Assembly: GCA_030704615.1 (NCBI GenBank)
Contig: CM060734.1
Coordinates: forward strand, 21,328,001 to 21,392,000
Direction of reading: 5' to 3'
DNA length: 64,000 nt
Origin: Takakia lepidozioides
Taxonomy: Eukaryota > Streptophyta > Takakiopsida > Takakiales > Takakiaceae
Part shown: positions 1-11,280 of the stretch, piece after piece
How positions within the stretch are numbered: the stretch's first letter is position 1
Layout: each line of letters begins with the position of its first letter
The notes under the pieces: generated by a model
Database searches by the model: none
What the model saw: only the letters and a program-made list of their open reading frames with translations
What the model was told of the DNA's origin: nothing
Position numbers and translations under genes: made by a program

Positions 1-365
1 GCGACCGCCCATATTGGCGGTCGTCCGTAATTTATTTATTTATAAATGAAGCGACCGCCCAAATTGGCAGTCGCCCGTAATTTATTTATTTATAAATGAA
101 GCGACCTCCCATATTGGCGGTCGCCCGTAATTTATTTATTTTTAAATGAAGCGACCGCCCAAATTGGCGATCGCCTGTAATTTATTTATTTTTAAATGAA
201 GCGACCGCCCATATTGGCGGTCGCTTGTATTTTATTACATTTTAAAATAAGCGACCGCCTACATTGGCCACCATGTGGCGGTCGCTCTCTTGTTTTTATA
301 AATATAGCGACCGCCATGGCGTCGCGTTTTTTTTTTCTTAGAAATCCAGGGACCCGCCGTGTGGC
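1..365. repeat. Palindromic satellite, family A (5' array)
   Basis: About six tandem units of roughly 50 bp. Each has a GC-rich palindrome, GCGACCGCC then a 5-8 nt loop then GGCGGTCGC, followed by an AT-rich spacer (runs such as TTTATTTATT). The last units (245-330) have diverged. The same palindrome recurs at 7,977-11,995, 15,660-15,985 and 17,845-18,675. Short ORFs across it are by-products of the repeat and are not genes. Confidence 0.95.
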
Positions 366-1303
366 GTTTTGTTTTTATTTTTAATCATGAAGCGGCCTCG
401 GCCAGCCACGGGGGTCAGGGAAAAACGAAACAAATGGGATGGGGGAGGTGGTTTTGAACCCTTGACCTTCCAATGTGGGTGCGCGTGGCGAGGGCGGCGC
501 CACTAGTCTGTCGCGCCTTTTCAAGCATAATGCCATTTTTTTTGGGGGGGTGGTGGCGCCTATATAAAACCATCCCCCCCTTTTCTGATCACTTTTGCCT
601 CTCTTGTGGTGCGGTTCCTTGGCATCCTAGTCCTTTCGGACTTCGTTGCTTGGCACTGCCAACGGGAGGTGCAAAGGTGATTATTTGGGGGGGGAGGTTT
701 GCGGTTTCTATTGGTCAGTCCCACACACTTGTTCACGGTAAAATCATCGTATCACCATTTTGCCGTTTCCGGATCTCCGCAGCCTGTTTTTTTTGCAGAA
801 AACTACGAAGACACCATCCACACGCGTTCATTGTCATTTTCTGAGGTTTTGGACCCTGTAGTGGGCAAAGGTTTATACAATGGGGGGTGTGAATTCAAGT
901 TATGGGGCGGGATCGTCTGGGGGGGGGGAAGAGAAAACGTGCCCACGAGCGGGATAGCCAGGTCAAAAGCCAGACTACCCGGGACCGGATGCCTTGGATA
1001 GGTGAAAGAAGTGGTAGCGGATTATTTCAAGGGTAGGGACATGATGAGGCTGGAAGTGCTATGTTAGGCATGGATGGGAGGGGTTTCAGATTTTTCAGCA
1101 AAATATGGAGAGGAAAATGACAAAACGCTTTGGCGGGGGCTAAGTGGACGGCGGACAGGGACAAGCCGAAGTTCAATCGGTGGATCCAAAGCAGGGCGAA
1201 AGACGCCACGTGGAATTTGAGGCAGCTAATGAAGACATGGAAGGGTAGAACAACCGAGGGTCGAGTGCCCTCCGCCGAAGCTGAGTTAATGCGCGTGTGA
1301 GTA
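366..1303. other. Intergenic stretch, no recognisable gene
   Basis: No ORF here resembles a known family. The segment holds homopolymer runs (T8G8 near 540, G9 near 921) and the TATA-like site at 561-568. It lies between family A satellite and the kinase-like locus. Confidence 0.5.
561..568 (+). promoter_or_regulatory. Possible TATA box
   Basis: TATATAAA lies in a GC-rich setting and is followed about 30 nt later by pyrimidine-rich sequence, which suits a plant TATA promoter on the plus strand. The only plus-strand coding signal downstream is the kinase-like locus at about 1.3 kb. The link to that locus is inference. Confidence 0.3.
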
Positions 1304-2329
1304 TTGGGCTTGCTCGGCAAGTCAGAATTCACATCGCCGACTAGGGTTGTCCCTTGGAAGGCGGGGTCATCGGGCGGGGGATGCACAACTGGTCTTTATT
1401 ACCTAAACTCTAATGCGAAGGTGGTAGAGATTGGCCCTTACAAAGAAGGAGGGTATGCTAAGGTCCGTCACTGTAGGATTGTTGGGCGATTCTAGAATAC
1501 CGGAGCGTTGGGAGCTAGCGGGAAAAAAAACCCAAGTCCAAAAATCCAGAAAAGCGTTGAGACAACATAACGACGAGTGTTTGGCAGTGAAGTTCCAGCA
1601 CGTGGGTGTTATCTCGTATTTTGCTGTGAATGCACGTGAGGTAGAGGGTTACACTCGCTGGTGGAATGGGGGACAATACGCGATGATGAACCTTGACAGA
1701 AAATGGGGCAACGATTCGGACAACATGGTGATTTTGGAACAAAGGGGAACGGAAGCAGAGTTCCAGGAATGCGATCGCTTGCTTCGTTTCCGGAAAGTGC
1801 GCAGTAAACTTGCATGGGCACTGGTGTGCATCATGGATGTTGTCCACAAGAACGGTGTCCTGCACAACGACTTGTCCCCCGACAACATCTTGTTGCATTT
1901 TCCAGATGGCACCGAGGAGATCAAGATTGGGGTGTGTGATTGGGGCTTAGCCACCCCATTGGGCATACGCAAAGCCTCGCCGTACCAGTTTGAAAACCAA
2001 GACAAGCTGGACCGGGAACTCGCGAAAAGATGGTGGGGGTGGAAAAAGATATTGCATCGGTTTTCAATGCGAATGCCACCCCCCCCCCCCAGGACATGAC
2101 GTCGGAGGCCTTTGCCGTTGGGAAGATAGCGGTACGAATAAATGGCGGCGCTCATTATGATCAAAGTATGTTCCAGGACCAATTTACGGGAGGTTGTTGG
2201 CATTCAATGCTACAAAGGTTGTACGACAACAACAAGAATGAGAGAGTCACATTAGCCCATGTAGTACTTCGGTTCATGGGCAAGCCATTCAATTGGCCTG
2301 AGCCGAAAGACGTATATAGGACGGAGTAG
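1304..2329 (+). pseudogene. Protein-kinase-like gene, frameshifted
   Basis: Three reading-frame blocks together show the order of a protein-kinase domain. A glycine-loop-like EGGYAKVRHC lies near 1,450-1,480. A catalytic-loop-like LHNDLSPDNILL lies near 1,860-1,895, where the usual HRD is replaced by HND. A CDWGLAT motif near 1,938-1,958 sits in the DFG position, and an EAFAVGK block near 2,107 resembles subdomain IX. Frame changes at about 1,490 and about 2,035 (a G5 run) link the blocks, and a C run at about 2,084 lies in the second join. The stop after DVYRTE is at 2,327-2,329. Retaining the loop Asp and Asn suggests a once-active kinase. Substrate and pathway cannot be told. The frame breaks could be decay or base-calling errors. 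Confidence 0.6.
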
Positions 2330-2540
2330 ACCATAGTCTCGTAGATATGAGATTTCTGGCGGTACAATGGTTCTTTTATGAAGACATAACTCAATTTTGA
2401 TCGTGCATGTAATAAATAAAGTCCCATTGTAAATACTACATTGCATATGCTCGACCCTGGCACCTGTCATCGCAACATAAATGGTTTGTGTACTGGCTCA
2501 CTGTTTATATTTGTAATGTTCCAAGGTTTCGGATAGGGTT

Positions 2541-2797
2541 ATGAGAAAACGATGTATTAGTTCCGTAGGAGTTAGACAACAAACGTCTTCTCTCATTCAA
2601 CTGTGCGACACTACCATGAGAGGCATGGATCGGAAAGTAATAGGTGCACATGCGATACTAGGTCTCTACTTAAACGTGCGGAGGTCGCATGTACACCTAT
2701 TACTTTTTTATCCATGTCATGGTAGTATCGCACAGTTGAATGAGATATGGAACGTTTGTTGTCTAACTCCTATGGATCCAATATATCATTTTTCTCA
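2541..2797. repeat. Long inverted repeat (hairpin 1)
   Basis: The arms at about 2,541-2,654 and 2,685-2,797 are imperfect reverse complements over more than 100 nt with a ~30-nt loop. For example, GGAGTTAGACAACAAACG pairs with CGTTTGTTGTCTAACTCC, and TCATTCAACTGTGCGA pairs with TCGCACAGTTGAATGA. It could be a foldback MITE or a source of hairpin RNA. Confidence 0.85.
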
Positions 2798-3022
2798 GTA
2801 CCCTGTCAGAAACATTGAAACATTCGCAGTTACAAACAGTGCCACAATACACGGCCGGTTTTGTTGAAATGACATTTGTGAGGTTCGAGCGTATGCAATT
2901 TATTATTTACAACGGAATTTTATTTACTCGGGGGACCGGTACTGCTGTTGGAGCGCAACTGATGTGCGAGTTCTCTATTGATTGGAGCTGTCACAACCAA
3001 TGTCAACAATCATATTTACGGT

Positions 3023-3340
3023 AAGGTGTTTCATGCTATTGTTGTTCCTCTAGCTGAATTCTGTAGTACTTTTTTGCTATTCCATGCCAACGTCCTCTGA
3101 GACTGTCATGTTCAAACGGACGTATCAGCCACCCCGGCCAGCTTGCAGGCTGCAGCCATGGCCCACCATAAATTGAATGAATTGGAGATTTTGTGCGAAG
3201 TTCCTGGTTTCATGTCCGTGGTGGCTGATACGGAATTCGGAATATGGCAGTCGCAGTGGACCTGATGTTGTTGGCATGGGAGTAGCAAAACGATTCCTAA
3301 ATAATTCTGCTACATGAACATCGGCAGTATGAAACACCTT
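3023..3340. repeat. Long inverted repeat (hairpin 2)
   Basis: The arms are about 3,023-3,138 and 3,217-3,340 with a ~78-nt loop. AAGGTGTTTCAT on the left pairs with ATGAAACACCTT on the right, and GTATCAGCCACC pairs with GGTGGCTGATAC next to the loop. Between these the match is weaker, with several indels. Confidence 0.75.
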
Positions 3341-3436
3341 GCAGTACATATGATTCTTGAGATTGTTTGCACGGATTATTTGTGTTTGTGCTTTCAAGTG
3401 GCGAACATTTCCGCCATGGTGCGGAAGACGTGCATT

Positions 3437-3526
3437 GGCCACATTAAACGGTTGATGTGATACCATTTCACAAATGTATTACATCACATTTGTGAAAATG
3501 TATCACATGAACCGTTCCATGTGGCC
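3437..3526. repeat. Compact 90-nt hairpin (hairpin 3), pre-miRNA-like
   Basis: Two 41-nt arms (3,437-3,477 and 3,486-3,526) start GGCCACAT and end ATGTGGCC and pair with about five mismatches around an 8-nt loop. Size and mismatch density are in the range of small-RNA precursors. No expression evidence can be seen from DNA, so this is entered as an inverted repeat. Confidence 0.75.
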
Positions 3527-3628
3527 TACGGGAGATGGGCAAGGTTCTTCATCTAGATGTTCAACATGCTGAGGTCTTCTGTAATGTCTCTTGCTTCGTA
3601 ATGAGGTGCTTCTCCAACTCTTATTTTT

Positions 3629-3810
3629 CCAATGCTAATATCTTCCATCTGGAACATATCCACACATGCGTATATAACTTAAAAAACAAATGACCATCAA
3701 AACTGGAAGCTGGGGATGAGGCTTATAAAAGTTGAGATGGTCATTTGTTTTTTAAGGATTTCTGCACACATATGTGGATCTGTTCCAGGTGGAGAATATT
3801 AACATATTGG
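3629..3810. repeat. Long inverted repeat (hairpin 4)
   Basis: The outer arms CCAATGCTAATAT and ATATTAACATATTGG and the inner arms AAAAAACAAATGACCATC and GATGGTCATTTGTTTTTT pair over about 70 nt on each side of a ~35-nt loop. It is the fourth inverted repeat within 1.3 kb. Confidence 0.8.
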
Positions 3811-3884
3811 ATAAAGTGGACATGGAGAAGCACCGCATTACGAGGCAGAGACACTACAAAAAGAGCTTCAAAGGGCATACCATG

Positions 3885-4330
3885 TAACAGGTCCCAGTAT
3901 AATCGAAGACGAAACCCCATTCATTCAATGGGCGATTGAATGGTTGCCCATCCAAATGATTTTCGTTTGCTTTCAATCTTTGCCACTATGTTCAACATAC
4001 CATGTATCAGGTCCCGGACTAATATCAGATCAATCGAAATTCATTCGATGGCTCAACGGATGGTTGGCCATCGAAATGATTTTGGTTCGCTTTGAGACTT
4101 GGCCACTATGTTCAATGTGCCATGTAAGAGGCCCAGAGTAATATGAGATCAATCGAAATTCGTTCAATGGGCCAACGGATGGTTGCCCATCCAAATGATT
4201 TTCGTTCGCTTTGAAACTTGGCCAGTGTGTTCAATGTATCCTCTGATACGTCCCAGTGTAATACGAGATCAATCGAAAATCGTTCGATTGTCCAATGAGG
4301 CGTTCACTTGTCATCTGGTTTTTGTTCAAT
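3885..4330. repeat. Tandem repeat, ~120-bp unit (block 1)
   Basis: Units start near 3,890, 4,009, 4,130 and 4,250. Each contains a variant of GGTCCCGGACTAATAT, then AGATCAATCGAAATTC, then ACGGATGGTTGCCCATC, then TTGGCCACTATGTTCAAT. Open frames here follow the repeat and are not considered genes. Confidence 0.85.
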
Positions 4331-4924
4331 GCGAAAAAGAAATGCAATGCGTGCACGGCTATTGCACCCATTGAACGGATGTGGTTGAAGCCCTCTTTTT
4401 TCCCGCATGTGCTTGAACATGTGCGACACATGTGCGGAGACACAACAGACGAATAAATCATTTGCCTCCCCATCGACGCGCCCCCTCAAGCCATTCCACA
4501 ATTTAATTGAATTTAAAATTTTAAGCCAATAAATAGGTTTGCACTGCCTTTCAGTGGGGGTTTCTGGCACGTATCGATTTTGTTTTTGGCTCAATTTTGT
4601 TCTGCGGCTTCCAACATCCCACGGCTACTCCCCCGCCAAAATTTGGACCAATAAAAAATGCCCCAAAAAAAAAGTGTTCTCTTCGCTCACTATTGCAGAA
4701 CTCTCTATGAAGAGTGCATGAAGTAGAACACAAATCAAGTTTGGAGTGCAAAACAGGGAAGAAACTGTGGTTTTGGGTCCAAATGAATTTTGATCGCTCC
4801 CAAATTTGGCACGCACGTTGCATATGGCTACATTACACACCCCATTAAAAAACGGAATGAAAAAAAAATCGTGAGCACGCGAAACACAGTCCAACAGGTC
4901 CCAAAGCAATAGCAGCTCCAACAG
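4331..4924. other. Spacer between repeat blocks
   Basis: No conserved ORF. AT-rich sequence with A runs at about 4,663 and 4,860. It separates the two copies of the ~120-bp tandem repeat. Confidence 0.4.
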
Positions 4925-5242
4925 AATACATTCAACGGGTGAACGGATGGTTGCCCATCCAAATCATTTTGTTAGCTTCCAAACTTTGCCAGCACGTTCC
5001 AGACACCCTCTCACAGGTCCCGGACTAATATCAGATCAATCGAAATTCATTCGATGGCTCAACGGATGGTTGGCCATCGAAATGATTTTGGTTCGCTTTG
5101 AGACTTGGCCACTATGTTCAATGTGCCATGTAAGAGGCCCCAGAGTAATATGAGATCAATCGAAATTCGTTCAATGGGCCAACGGATGGTTGCCCATCCA
5201 AATGATTTTCGTTCGCTTTGAAACTTGGCCAGTGTGTTCAAT
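4925..5242. repeat. Tandem repeat, ~120-bp unit (block 2)
   Basis: A partial unit (about 4,925-5,014) is followed by two units (5,015-5,242) nearly identical to 4,009-4,235, about 1,006 bp upstream. The near identity over ~227 bp points to a recent segmental duplication or gene conversion. Confidence 0.85.
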
Positions 5243-5345
5243 TCTGATTCCCCAATCAAAAATTTGTGCTTTGAGAATATATTCAAGGTACAACAAAAAT
5301 GCATATTGTATATGTACTACGCTGCCAGTCATTAAAGCCTAGTCG

Positions 5346-7290
5346 TCACTGTCCGGATGTGGAATTTGATGTTGTGGCCTGATTTGCACTGCCAATTGCC
5401 AGAGCTTGCGACCGTGATCTCGTGGTCAATGAGGGGCCCAATGGCATGTGATCAATTCTGGCCTGCATCCGCCTACTTCGCGGCGAAAGTTGACTTTCTT
5501 CTTCACTCTCACGACGTGGCGGAGGTGGATCGAGAACAAGTGCTCGGGCTGCATGCAAATCGGCAACGAGGCCGTCCACATCCGGCAATACAGCCCCCGA
5601 AACACGATGATAACGGTCTGTCCATAATCGCCTCCATTTCTCTACAACTGCCTTGATGGTACTTTTGAAACTTTCCAACTGCCTCTCGCGGGCCCTGTCC
5701 CTAATCATTGTGTCGTTTCGACGATAAGCCGCCTCGTACGCATCATTCATTCGGCGTTGACATATTATAGCATCTTCCAGTTCGGACAACAACAAATGTC
5801 TCCCAATCGGTTGTCGGTCATACAATTCGTTCTCCTCTGGCACCCATGGAACCTGTGGGAGCCGGATAAACCTGGACCTTCTTGAACTCCAATGCCATCC
5901 CAGATTGCGGCAAAACTGCTCTCTCTCCCACCAATCTCGAATACCTCCCGCACGCTTTGATGTATGCCGGGTTTCCGGTATGTATGCCATGCATCTCTCT
6001 GTCTACATCCCATACCAAGTTCTTGCCCCAATGCACACAATTCAGAAATGTGTATGGTAGCCCATCCAATGGGAGGTTGTGTCGATTGTATTCAAAACCT
6101 ATGGGCATCCGATCCTCCAAGCCCACCAGCTCATAGAAACGGCGATGGATTGGTGTACGACATTCTGGGCAAGCGCTCGTCCGCAAGGCTTGCGGGATAA
6201 GACATGTGAGATGGAACATATGTCCACATGATCCAAGCACATGACATCCCTCTGGGCCGTATGGATTCCTACACATCGAACAAACTGTGCCATCTGATAT
6301 CCATGACGGCAAAACGCCTCGTGGTATCTCCTCCCTCTGGGCCGGTTTGATGTGGCTGGTCATCCTTGTTGTGGTGTCCCACTCTTTCTCTATCTCCAAT
6401 TCCCAGTTTATGCTTCTGTTCGACCCGAAATTTTGTGCTCACATCGATCGAACATAGAATCCACATCTGCCCAATTGGTATACCCGGCGAACACGCTTGA
6501 TGCGATGCGGAGATCGTTATACCTTTGCATGTTGACATAAATGCTATCCACGCTACGGTTCGACATGCGTGCGACACGTTGCAAGCCTGACAGTGCCCGC
6601 TCTACCCGTGCTTCTCTGGAGGCCAAATGGGTCGCCCATTGTACCCAATTCTCCCAATCGCCATTCAATGGGACCCATGCCTGAATCTCCAGCGTTTTGG
6701 ACAAGCGCCATGCAGTTGCCATGGCAATGTCCCGCTCCTTTGTAACGCGGTCGACATCTAATATCGGGTTCATCTCCGATTGAATGGCGACCCTCGAGCA
6801 TTCCCGGGTTTCCAGTACTGGTTCTTTTCCTTTCCTCCTTCTCTCATCCGCAATTCGTTGTTCCTCAACCATGGTTTCATCGGCCACAGGGTCAAGGACG
6901 TCCGTAATTTCCTGAATGATGAGGTCAATACTGCGATCGGGCATCGCAAACTCCGCGTCCATGTCCACGACGTTTGTTCGATCCTCATTGTGGACAACAG
7001 TGCCTTCATTGTTTGGAGGCATGTCTTGCAATCTAGCTTCCAACTCGGCTATGCGCAGTGTTTGTCAGTCTAGTCGGTCCTGCAGGGTCCTGATTCGCTG
7101 GTCTCTTTCCGCTAGTTGTTCCTCTAACGTTGCAGCCGGTTGTATTCCGAACGTGTCCGGGATGTACTCCAAATCGTATAGCAACCTTGCGTTCCTCCTA
7201 CTAGCAGTTTGCCAATTCACTGGACGCAAAGAGTATGACCTCCACGTACAACATGGCTGCCAAGGTGTACGGGATTTGACCCTTTAAGAG
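5346..7290 (-). pseudogene. Coiled-coil/RING-finger protein gene, frameshifted
   Basis: Reading right to left, a glutamate- and arginine-rich coiled-coil-like start (about 7,130-7,020, broken by a TGA) leads into a long ORF (7,043-6,408). Next comes a block with a RING-like cysteine/histidine set (6,399-5,818: CSMC, then CGHMFHLTC, then CPEC, a C3H2C3 spacing), then a helical C-terminal region (5,990-5,346) ending in serine-rich sequence. The blocks lie in different frames, with joins near 6,430 and 5,880. RING-H2 proteins usually act as E3 ubiquitin ligases, so that role is likely by family. The target is unknown and the rest of the protein is unrecognised. Confidence 0.6.
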
Positions 7291-7976
7291 AGGTTGACCC
7301 ACAATGTGCAATGCACCTCATTCGCCTATGCTGGAAATGCAAGTTCGCAAGACCTGGACTCTGCGTAATTGTTTCGGGTTTGCACGTCATGCCTATCCAA
7401 AGGCCACAATCGATTGATGTGGTACCATTTCACGAATTTTTTGCATCTCGCCATCGGCCACCGGAACTCTTCCGGAACATCCTCCCAGCCCTCTTCTGCT
7501 AGTATGCTAGGGTCACCAAATACTTCCCAATTCAAGTCTTGCCTTGACCTTTGATTTTCTTAGGGGGCGGTCCATTCATTGGGGTCATCTCTTCCATGAC
7601 GGTCATCGTCCTGGCCCTGCCATTCTACAACAATCGGAGCAACACTAAACGAGGTTTTCTAAAAAGACGTAACTCTAAAACCTTTCCCCGTTAAGTAGGT
7701 TTGAGTAGGTGTCAAATAGTTCCTAAAAACTAATTTTGTATAATAAAATGATCCTGGCCAGAGGAGGCCTATGGGAGCATTCTGTAACGACCTCACGAAA
7801 TCGGCAAAAAATACCCCCCACCCAACCAATGGCCTCCTTCTCCACGTGACTACTGTCGTGGAATAATGAAATGTCACACCACACAGAAGTTGTTGGAGAG
7901 GAAGTGAGGGAGAATAAGCCTCCCTTGGCTTATATCCCCCCCCCCCCTCATTTCTCGGACCACGTGCAGGCTAGAA
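7291..7976. other. Spacer with satellite-leader motif
   Basis: No convincing gene. Near the right end (7,905-7,975) is GAAGTGAGGGAGAATAAGCC, then GGCTTATATCC, a C12 run and CTCATTTCTCGGACCACG. This leader recurs three times between 11,300 and 11,960, each time just before family A palindromes. Confidence 0.5.
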
Positions 7977-10900
7977 CCGACCGCCAACTTGGCGGTCGAT
8001 CCATTTTCCGGAAAAAAAAAATAAAAAATGACCGCCAACTTAGGCGATCGCTTCATTTTCAAAAACTTTAAAATAAATAAGCGACCGCCAACATAGGCGG
8101 TTGCTTCATTTCCAAAAACATTAAAACAAAAAAAACAACCGCCAACATAGGCGGTCGCTTCATTTTCAAAACATTTAAAATAAATAAGCGACCGCCAACA
8201 TAGGCGGTCGCTTCATTTTCAAAAACTTTAAAATAAATAAACGACGCCAATATAGCGGTCGCTTCATTTTCAAAAACTTTAAAATAAATAAGCGACCGCC
8301 AACATGGGCGGTCGCTGCATTTTCAAAAAAATTAAAAAAATTAAGCGACCGCCAACATAGGCGGTCGCTTCATTTTCAAAAACTTTAAAATAAATCATTT
8401 AATTTTTTTTTAAAATAAATAAGCGACCACCAACATAGGCGGTCGCTTCATTTTCTAAACATTTAAAATAAATAAGCGACCGCCAACATAGGCGATCGCT
8501 TCATTGTCAGAAACTTTAAAATAAATAAGGGACCGCCAACATAGGCGGTCGCTTTATTTTTAAAAAAATTATAAAAATTATGCGACCGCCAGCATAGGCG
8601 GTCGCTTCATTTTCAAAACTTAAAAAAAAAAAAAGCGACCGCAAACATAGGCGGTCGCTTCATTTTCAAAAACTTTAAAATAAATAAGAAACCGCCAACG
8701 TAGGTGGTCGCTTCATTTTCAAAAACTTTAAAACAAAAAAAGCGACCGCCAACATAGGCGATCGCTTCATTTTCAAAAACTTTAAAAAAAATAACGACCG
8801 CCAACATAAGCGGTCGCTTCATTTAATAAAAATTTAAAATAAAAAAGCGACCGCCAACATAGGCGGCCGCTTCATTTTCAAAAACTTTAAAACAAAAAAA
8901 GCGACCGCCAACATAGGCGGTCGCTTCATTTTCAAAAACTTAAAAAAAAATAACGACCGCCAACATAAGCGGTCGCTTCATTTAATAAAAATTTAAAATA
9001 AAAAAACGACCTCCAACATAGGCGGTCGCTTCATTTTCAAAACATTTAAATAAATAAGCGACCGCCAACTTAGGCGGCCGCTTCATTTTCAAAAACTTAA
9101 AAATGAATAAGCGACCGCCAACATTGGCGATCGCTTCATTTTAAAAACATTTAAAATAAATAAGCGTCCGCCAACATAGGCGGTCGCTTAATTTAAAAAA
9201 ACTTTAAAAAAAATAAGCGACCGCCAACATAGGCAGTCGCTTCATTTTCAAAAATATTAAAACAAAAAAAACGACCGCCAACATAGGCGGTCGCATCATT
9301 TAAAAAGTTTTTAAAATAAATAAGCGACCCCCAGCATAGGCGGTCACTTAATTTTCAAAACATTTAAAATAAATAAATGACCGCCAACATAGGCGGTCGC
9401 TTCATTTTCAAAACATTTAAAATAAATAAGCGACCGCCAACATAGGCGGTCGCTTCATTTTCAAAAACTTTAAAATGAATAAGCGACCGCCAGCATAGGC
9501 GGTCGCTTCATTTTTAAAACATTTAAAAAAAATAAGCTACGCCAACATAGGCGGTCGCTTCATTTCCTTTAAAATGAATATTTCAAAAAATAAGCGTCCG
9601 AGGCGGTCGCATTTCAAAAACTTTAAATAAATAAGCGACCGCCAATATAGGCGGTCGCTTCATTTTCAAAAAAATTAAAACAAAAAAAGCGACCGCCAAA
9701 TAGGGTCTTCATTTTTTTAAAAATTTAAAAAATTAAGTGATCGCCAGCATAGGCGGTCGCTTCATTTAAAACATTGAAATAAATAAGCGACGATAGGCGG
9801 TCGCTTCATCTTTAAAAAAATTAAAAAATAAGCGACCGCCAGCATAGGCGGTCGCTTCATTTTCAAAACTGAAAAAAAAAATAAGCGACCGCCAACGTAA
9901 GCGGTCGCTTCATTTTCAAAAAGTTTAAAATAAAAAAGTGCCTGCCAACGTATGCGGTCGCTTCAATTTCCCAAACCTTATATAAAAAAAAACGACCGCC
10001 AACATAGGCGGTCGCTTCATTTTCAAGAACTTAAAAAAAAATAACGACCGCCAACATAAGCGGTCGCTTCATTTAATAAAAATTTAAAATAAATAAGCGA
10101 CCGCCAGCATAGGCGGTCGCTTCATTTTCAAAACATTTAAAATAAATAAGCGACTGCCCACATAGGCGGTCGCTTCATTTTAAAAACATTTAGAATAAAT
10201 AAGCGACCGCCAGCATAGGCGGTCGTTTTTTTTTCAAAACATTGAAAATAAAGAAGCGACCGCCAACATAGGCGGGTCGCTTCATTTTCAAAAAACTTTA
10301 AAACAAAAAAAGCGACCGCCAATATAGGCGGTTGCTTCATTTAAAAAGTTTTTTAAATAAATAAGCGACCACCAGCATAGGCGGTCGCTTCATTTTTTCA
10401 AAACATTTAAAATAAATAATCGTCCACCAACATAGGCGGTCGCTTCATTTTCAAAACATTTAAAATAAATAAGCGACCGCCAACATAGGCGGTCGCTTCA
10501 TTTCCAAAAACTTTAAAAAAAATAACGACCGCCAACATAAGCGGTTGCTTCATTTAATAAAAATTTAAAATAAATAAGCGATCGCCAGTATAGGCAGTCG
10601 CTTCATTTTCAAAACATTTAAAATAAATAAGCGACCGCCAACATAGGCGGTCGGACTTTAAAATAAATAAGCGACCGCCAACATGGGCAGTGGCTTCATT
10701 TCCATAAACTTTAAAAATAATAAGCGGCCGCCAACATGGGCGGTGGCTTCATTTTCCAAAACTTTAAAATATATAAGCGACCGCCAACATAGGCGGTCGC
10801 TTCATTTTCAAAAAATTTAAAACAAAAAATCCAATCGCCAACATAGGCGGTCGCTTCATTTTCAAAACATTTAAAATAAATAAGCACGCGATCGCTTCAT

Positions 10901-11280
10901 TTTAAAAATATTTAAAATAAATAAGCGACCACCAGCCTAGGCGGTCGCTTCATTTTCAAAAACTTTAAAATAAATAAGCGACCGCCAACATAGGCGGTCG
11001 CTTCATTTTCAAGAACTTAAAAAAAATAACGAACATAAGCGGTCGCTTTTAAAAAAATTTAAAATAAATAAGCGACCGCCAGCATAGGGGGTCGCTTCAT
11101 TTTCAAAACATTTAAAATAAATAAGCGGCCGCCAACATAGGCGGTCGCGTCATTTTCGCCAATAATGGCGGTCGCCTCATTTCCAAAATATTTAAAATAA
11201 AAGCGACCGCCAGTAATGGCAGTCGCTACATCTTAAAAAATAACCATTAGAGCGACCGCCAGAAATGGCGGTCGCTGCAT
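7977..11280. repeat. Palindromic satellite, family A (main array)
   Basis: A ~3.3-kb head-to-tail array with a period near 50 bp, so about 60 units by length. The core is GCGACCGCC, CAACATA-like loop bases and GGCGGTCGC; the spacer is CTTCATTTTCAAAAAC followed by TTTAAAATAAATAA. Units vary by point changes, short deletions and a few truncated units (near 9,600 and 10,890). ORFs translating to MKRPPMLAV-like strings are repeat translations. Each unit can fold into a stem of about 9 bp, so the array could extrude cruciforms or stall polymerases. Confidence 0.95.

Noticed and set aside
430-510. tRNA-like GGTTTTGAACCCTTGACC stretch
   Set aside because: No matching acceptor, D or anticodon arms could be drawn. 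Not called a tRNA or SINE.
8068-10340. ORFs with MKRPPMLAV or MKQPPILAV repeats
   Set aside because: They are translations of the ~50-bp satellite in one frame. The same happens at 196-384, 15,698-15,928 and 18,327-18,614.
7977-11280. Regular palindromic repeats with uniform spacers could be read as a CRISPR array
   Set aside because: Spacers are repeated AT-rich sequence, not unique, there are no cas genes, and the genome is eukaryotic with spliced genes.
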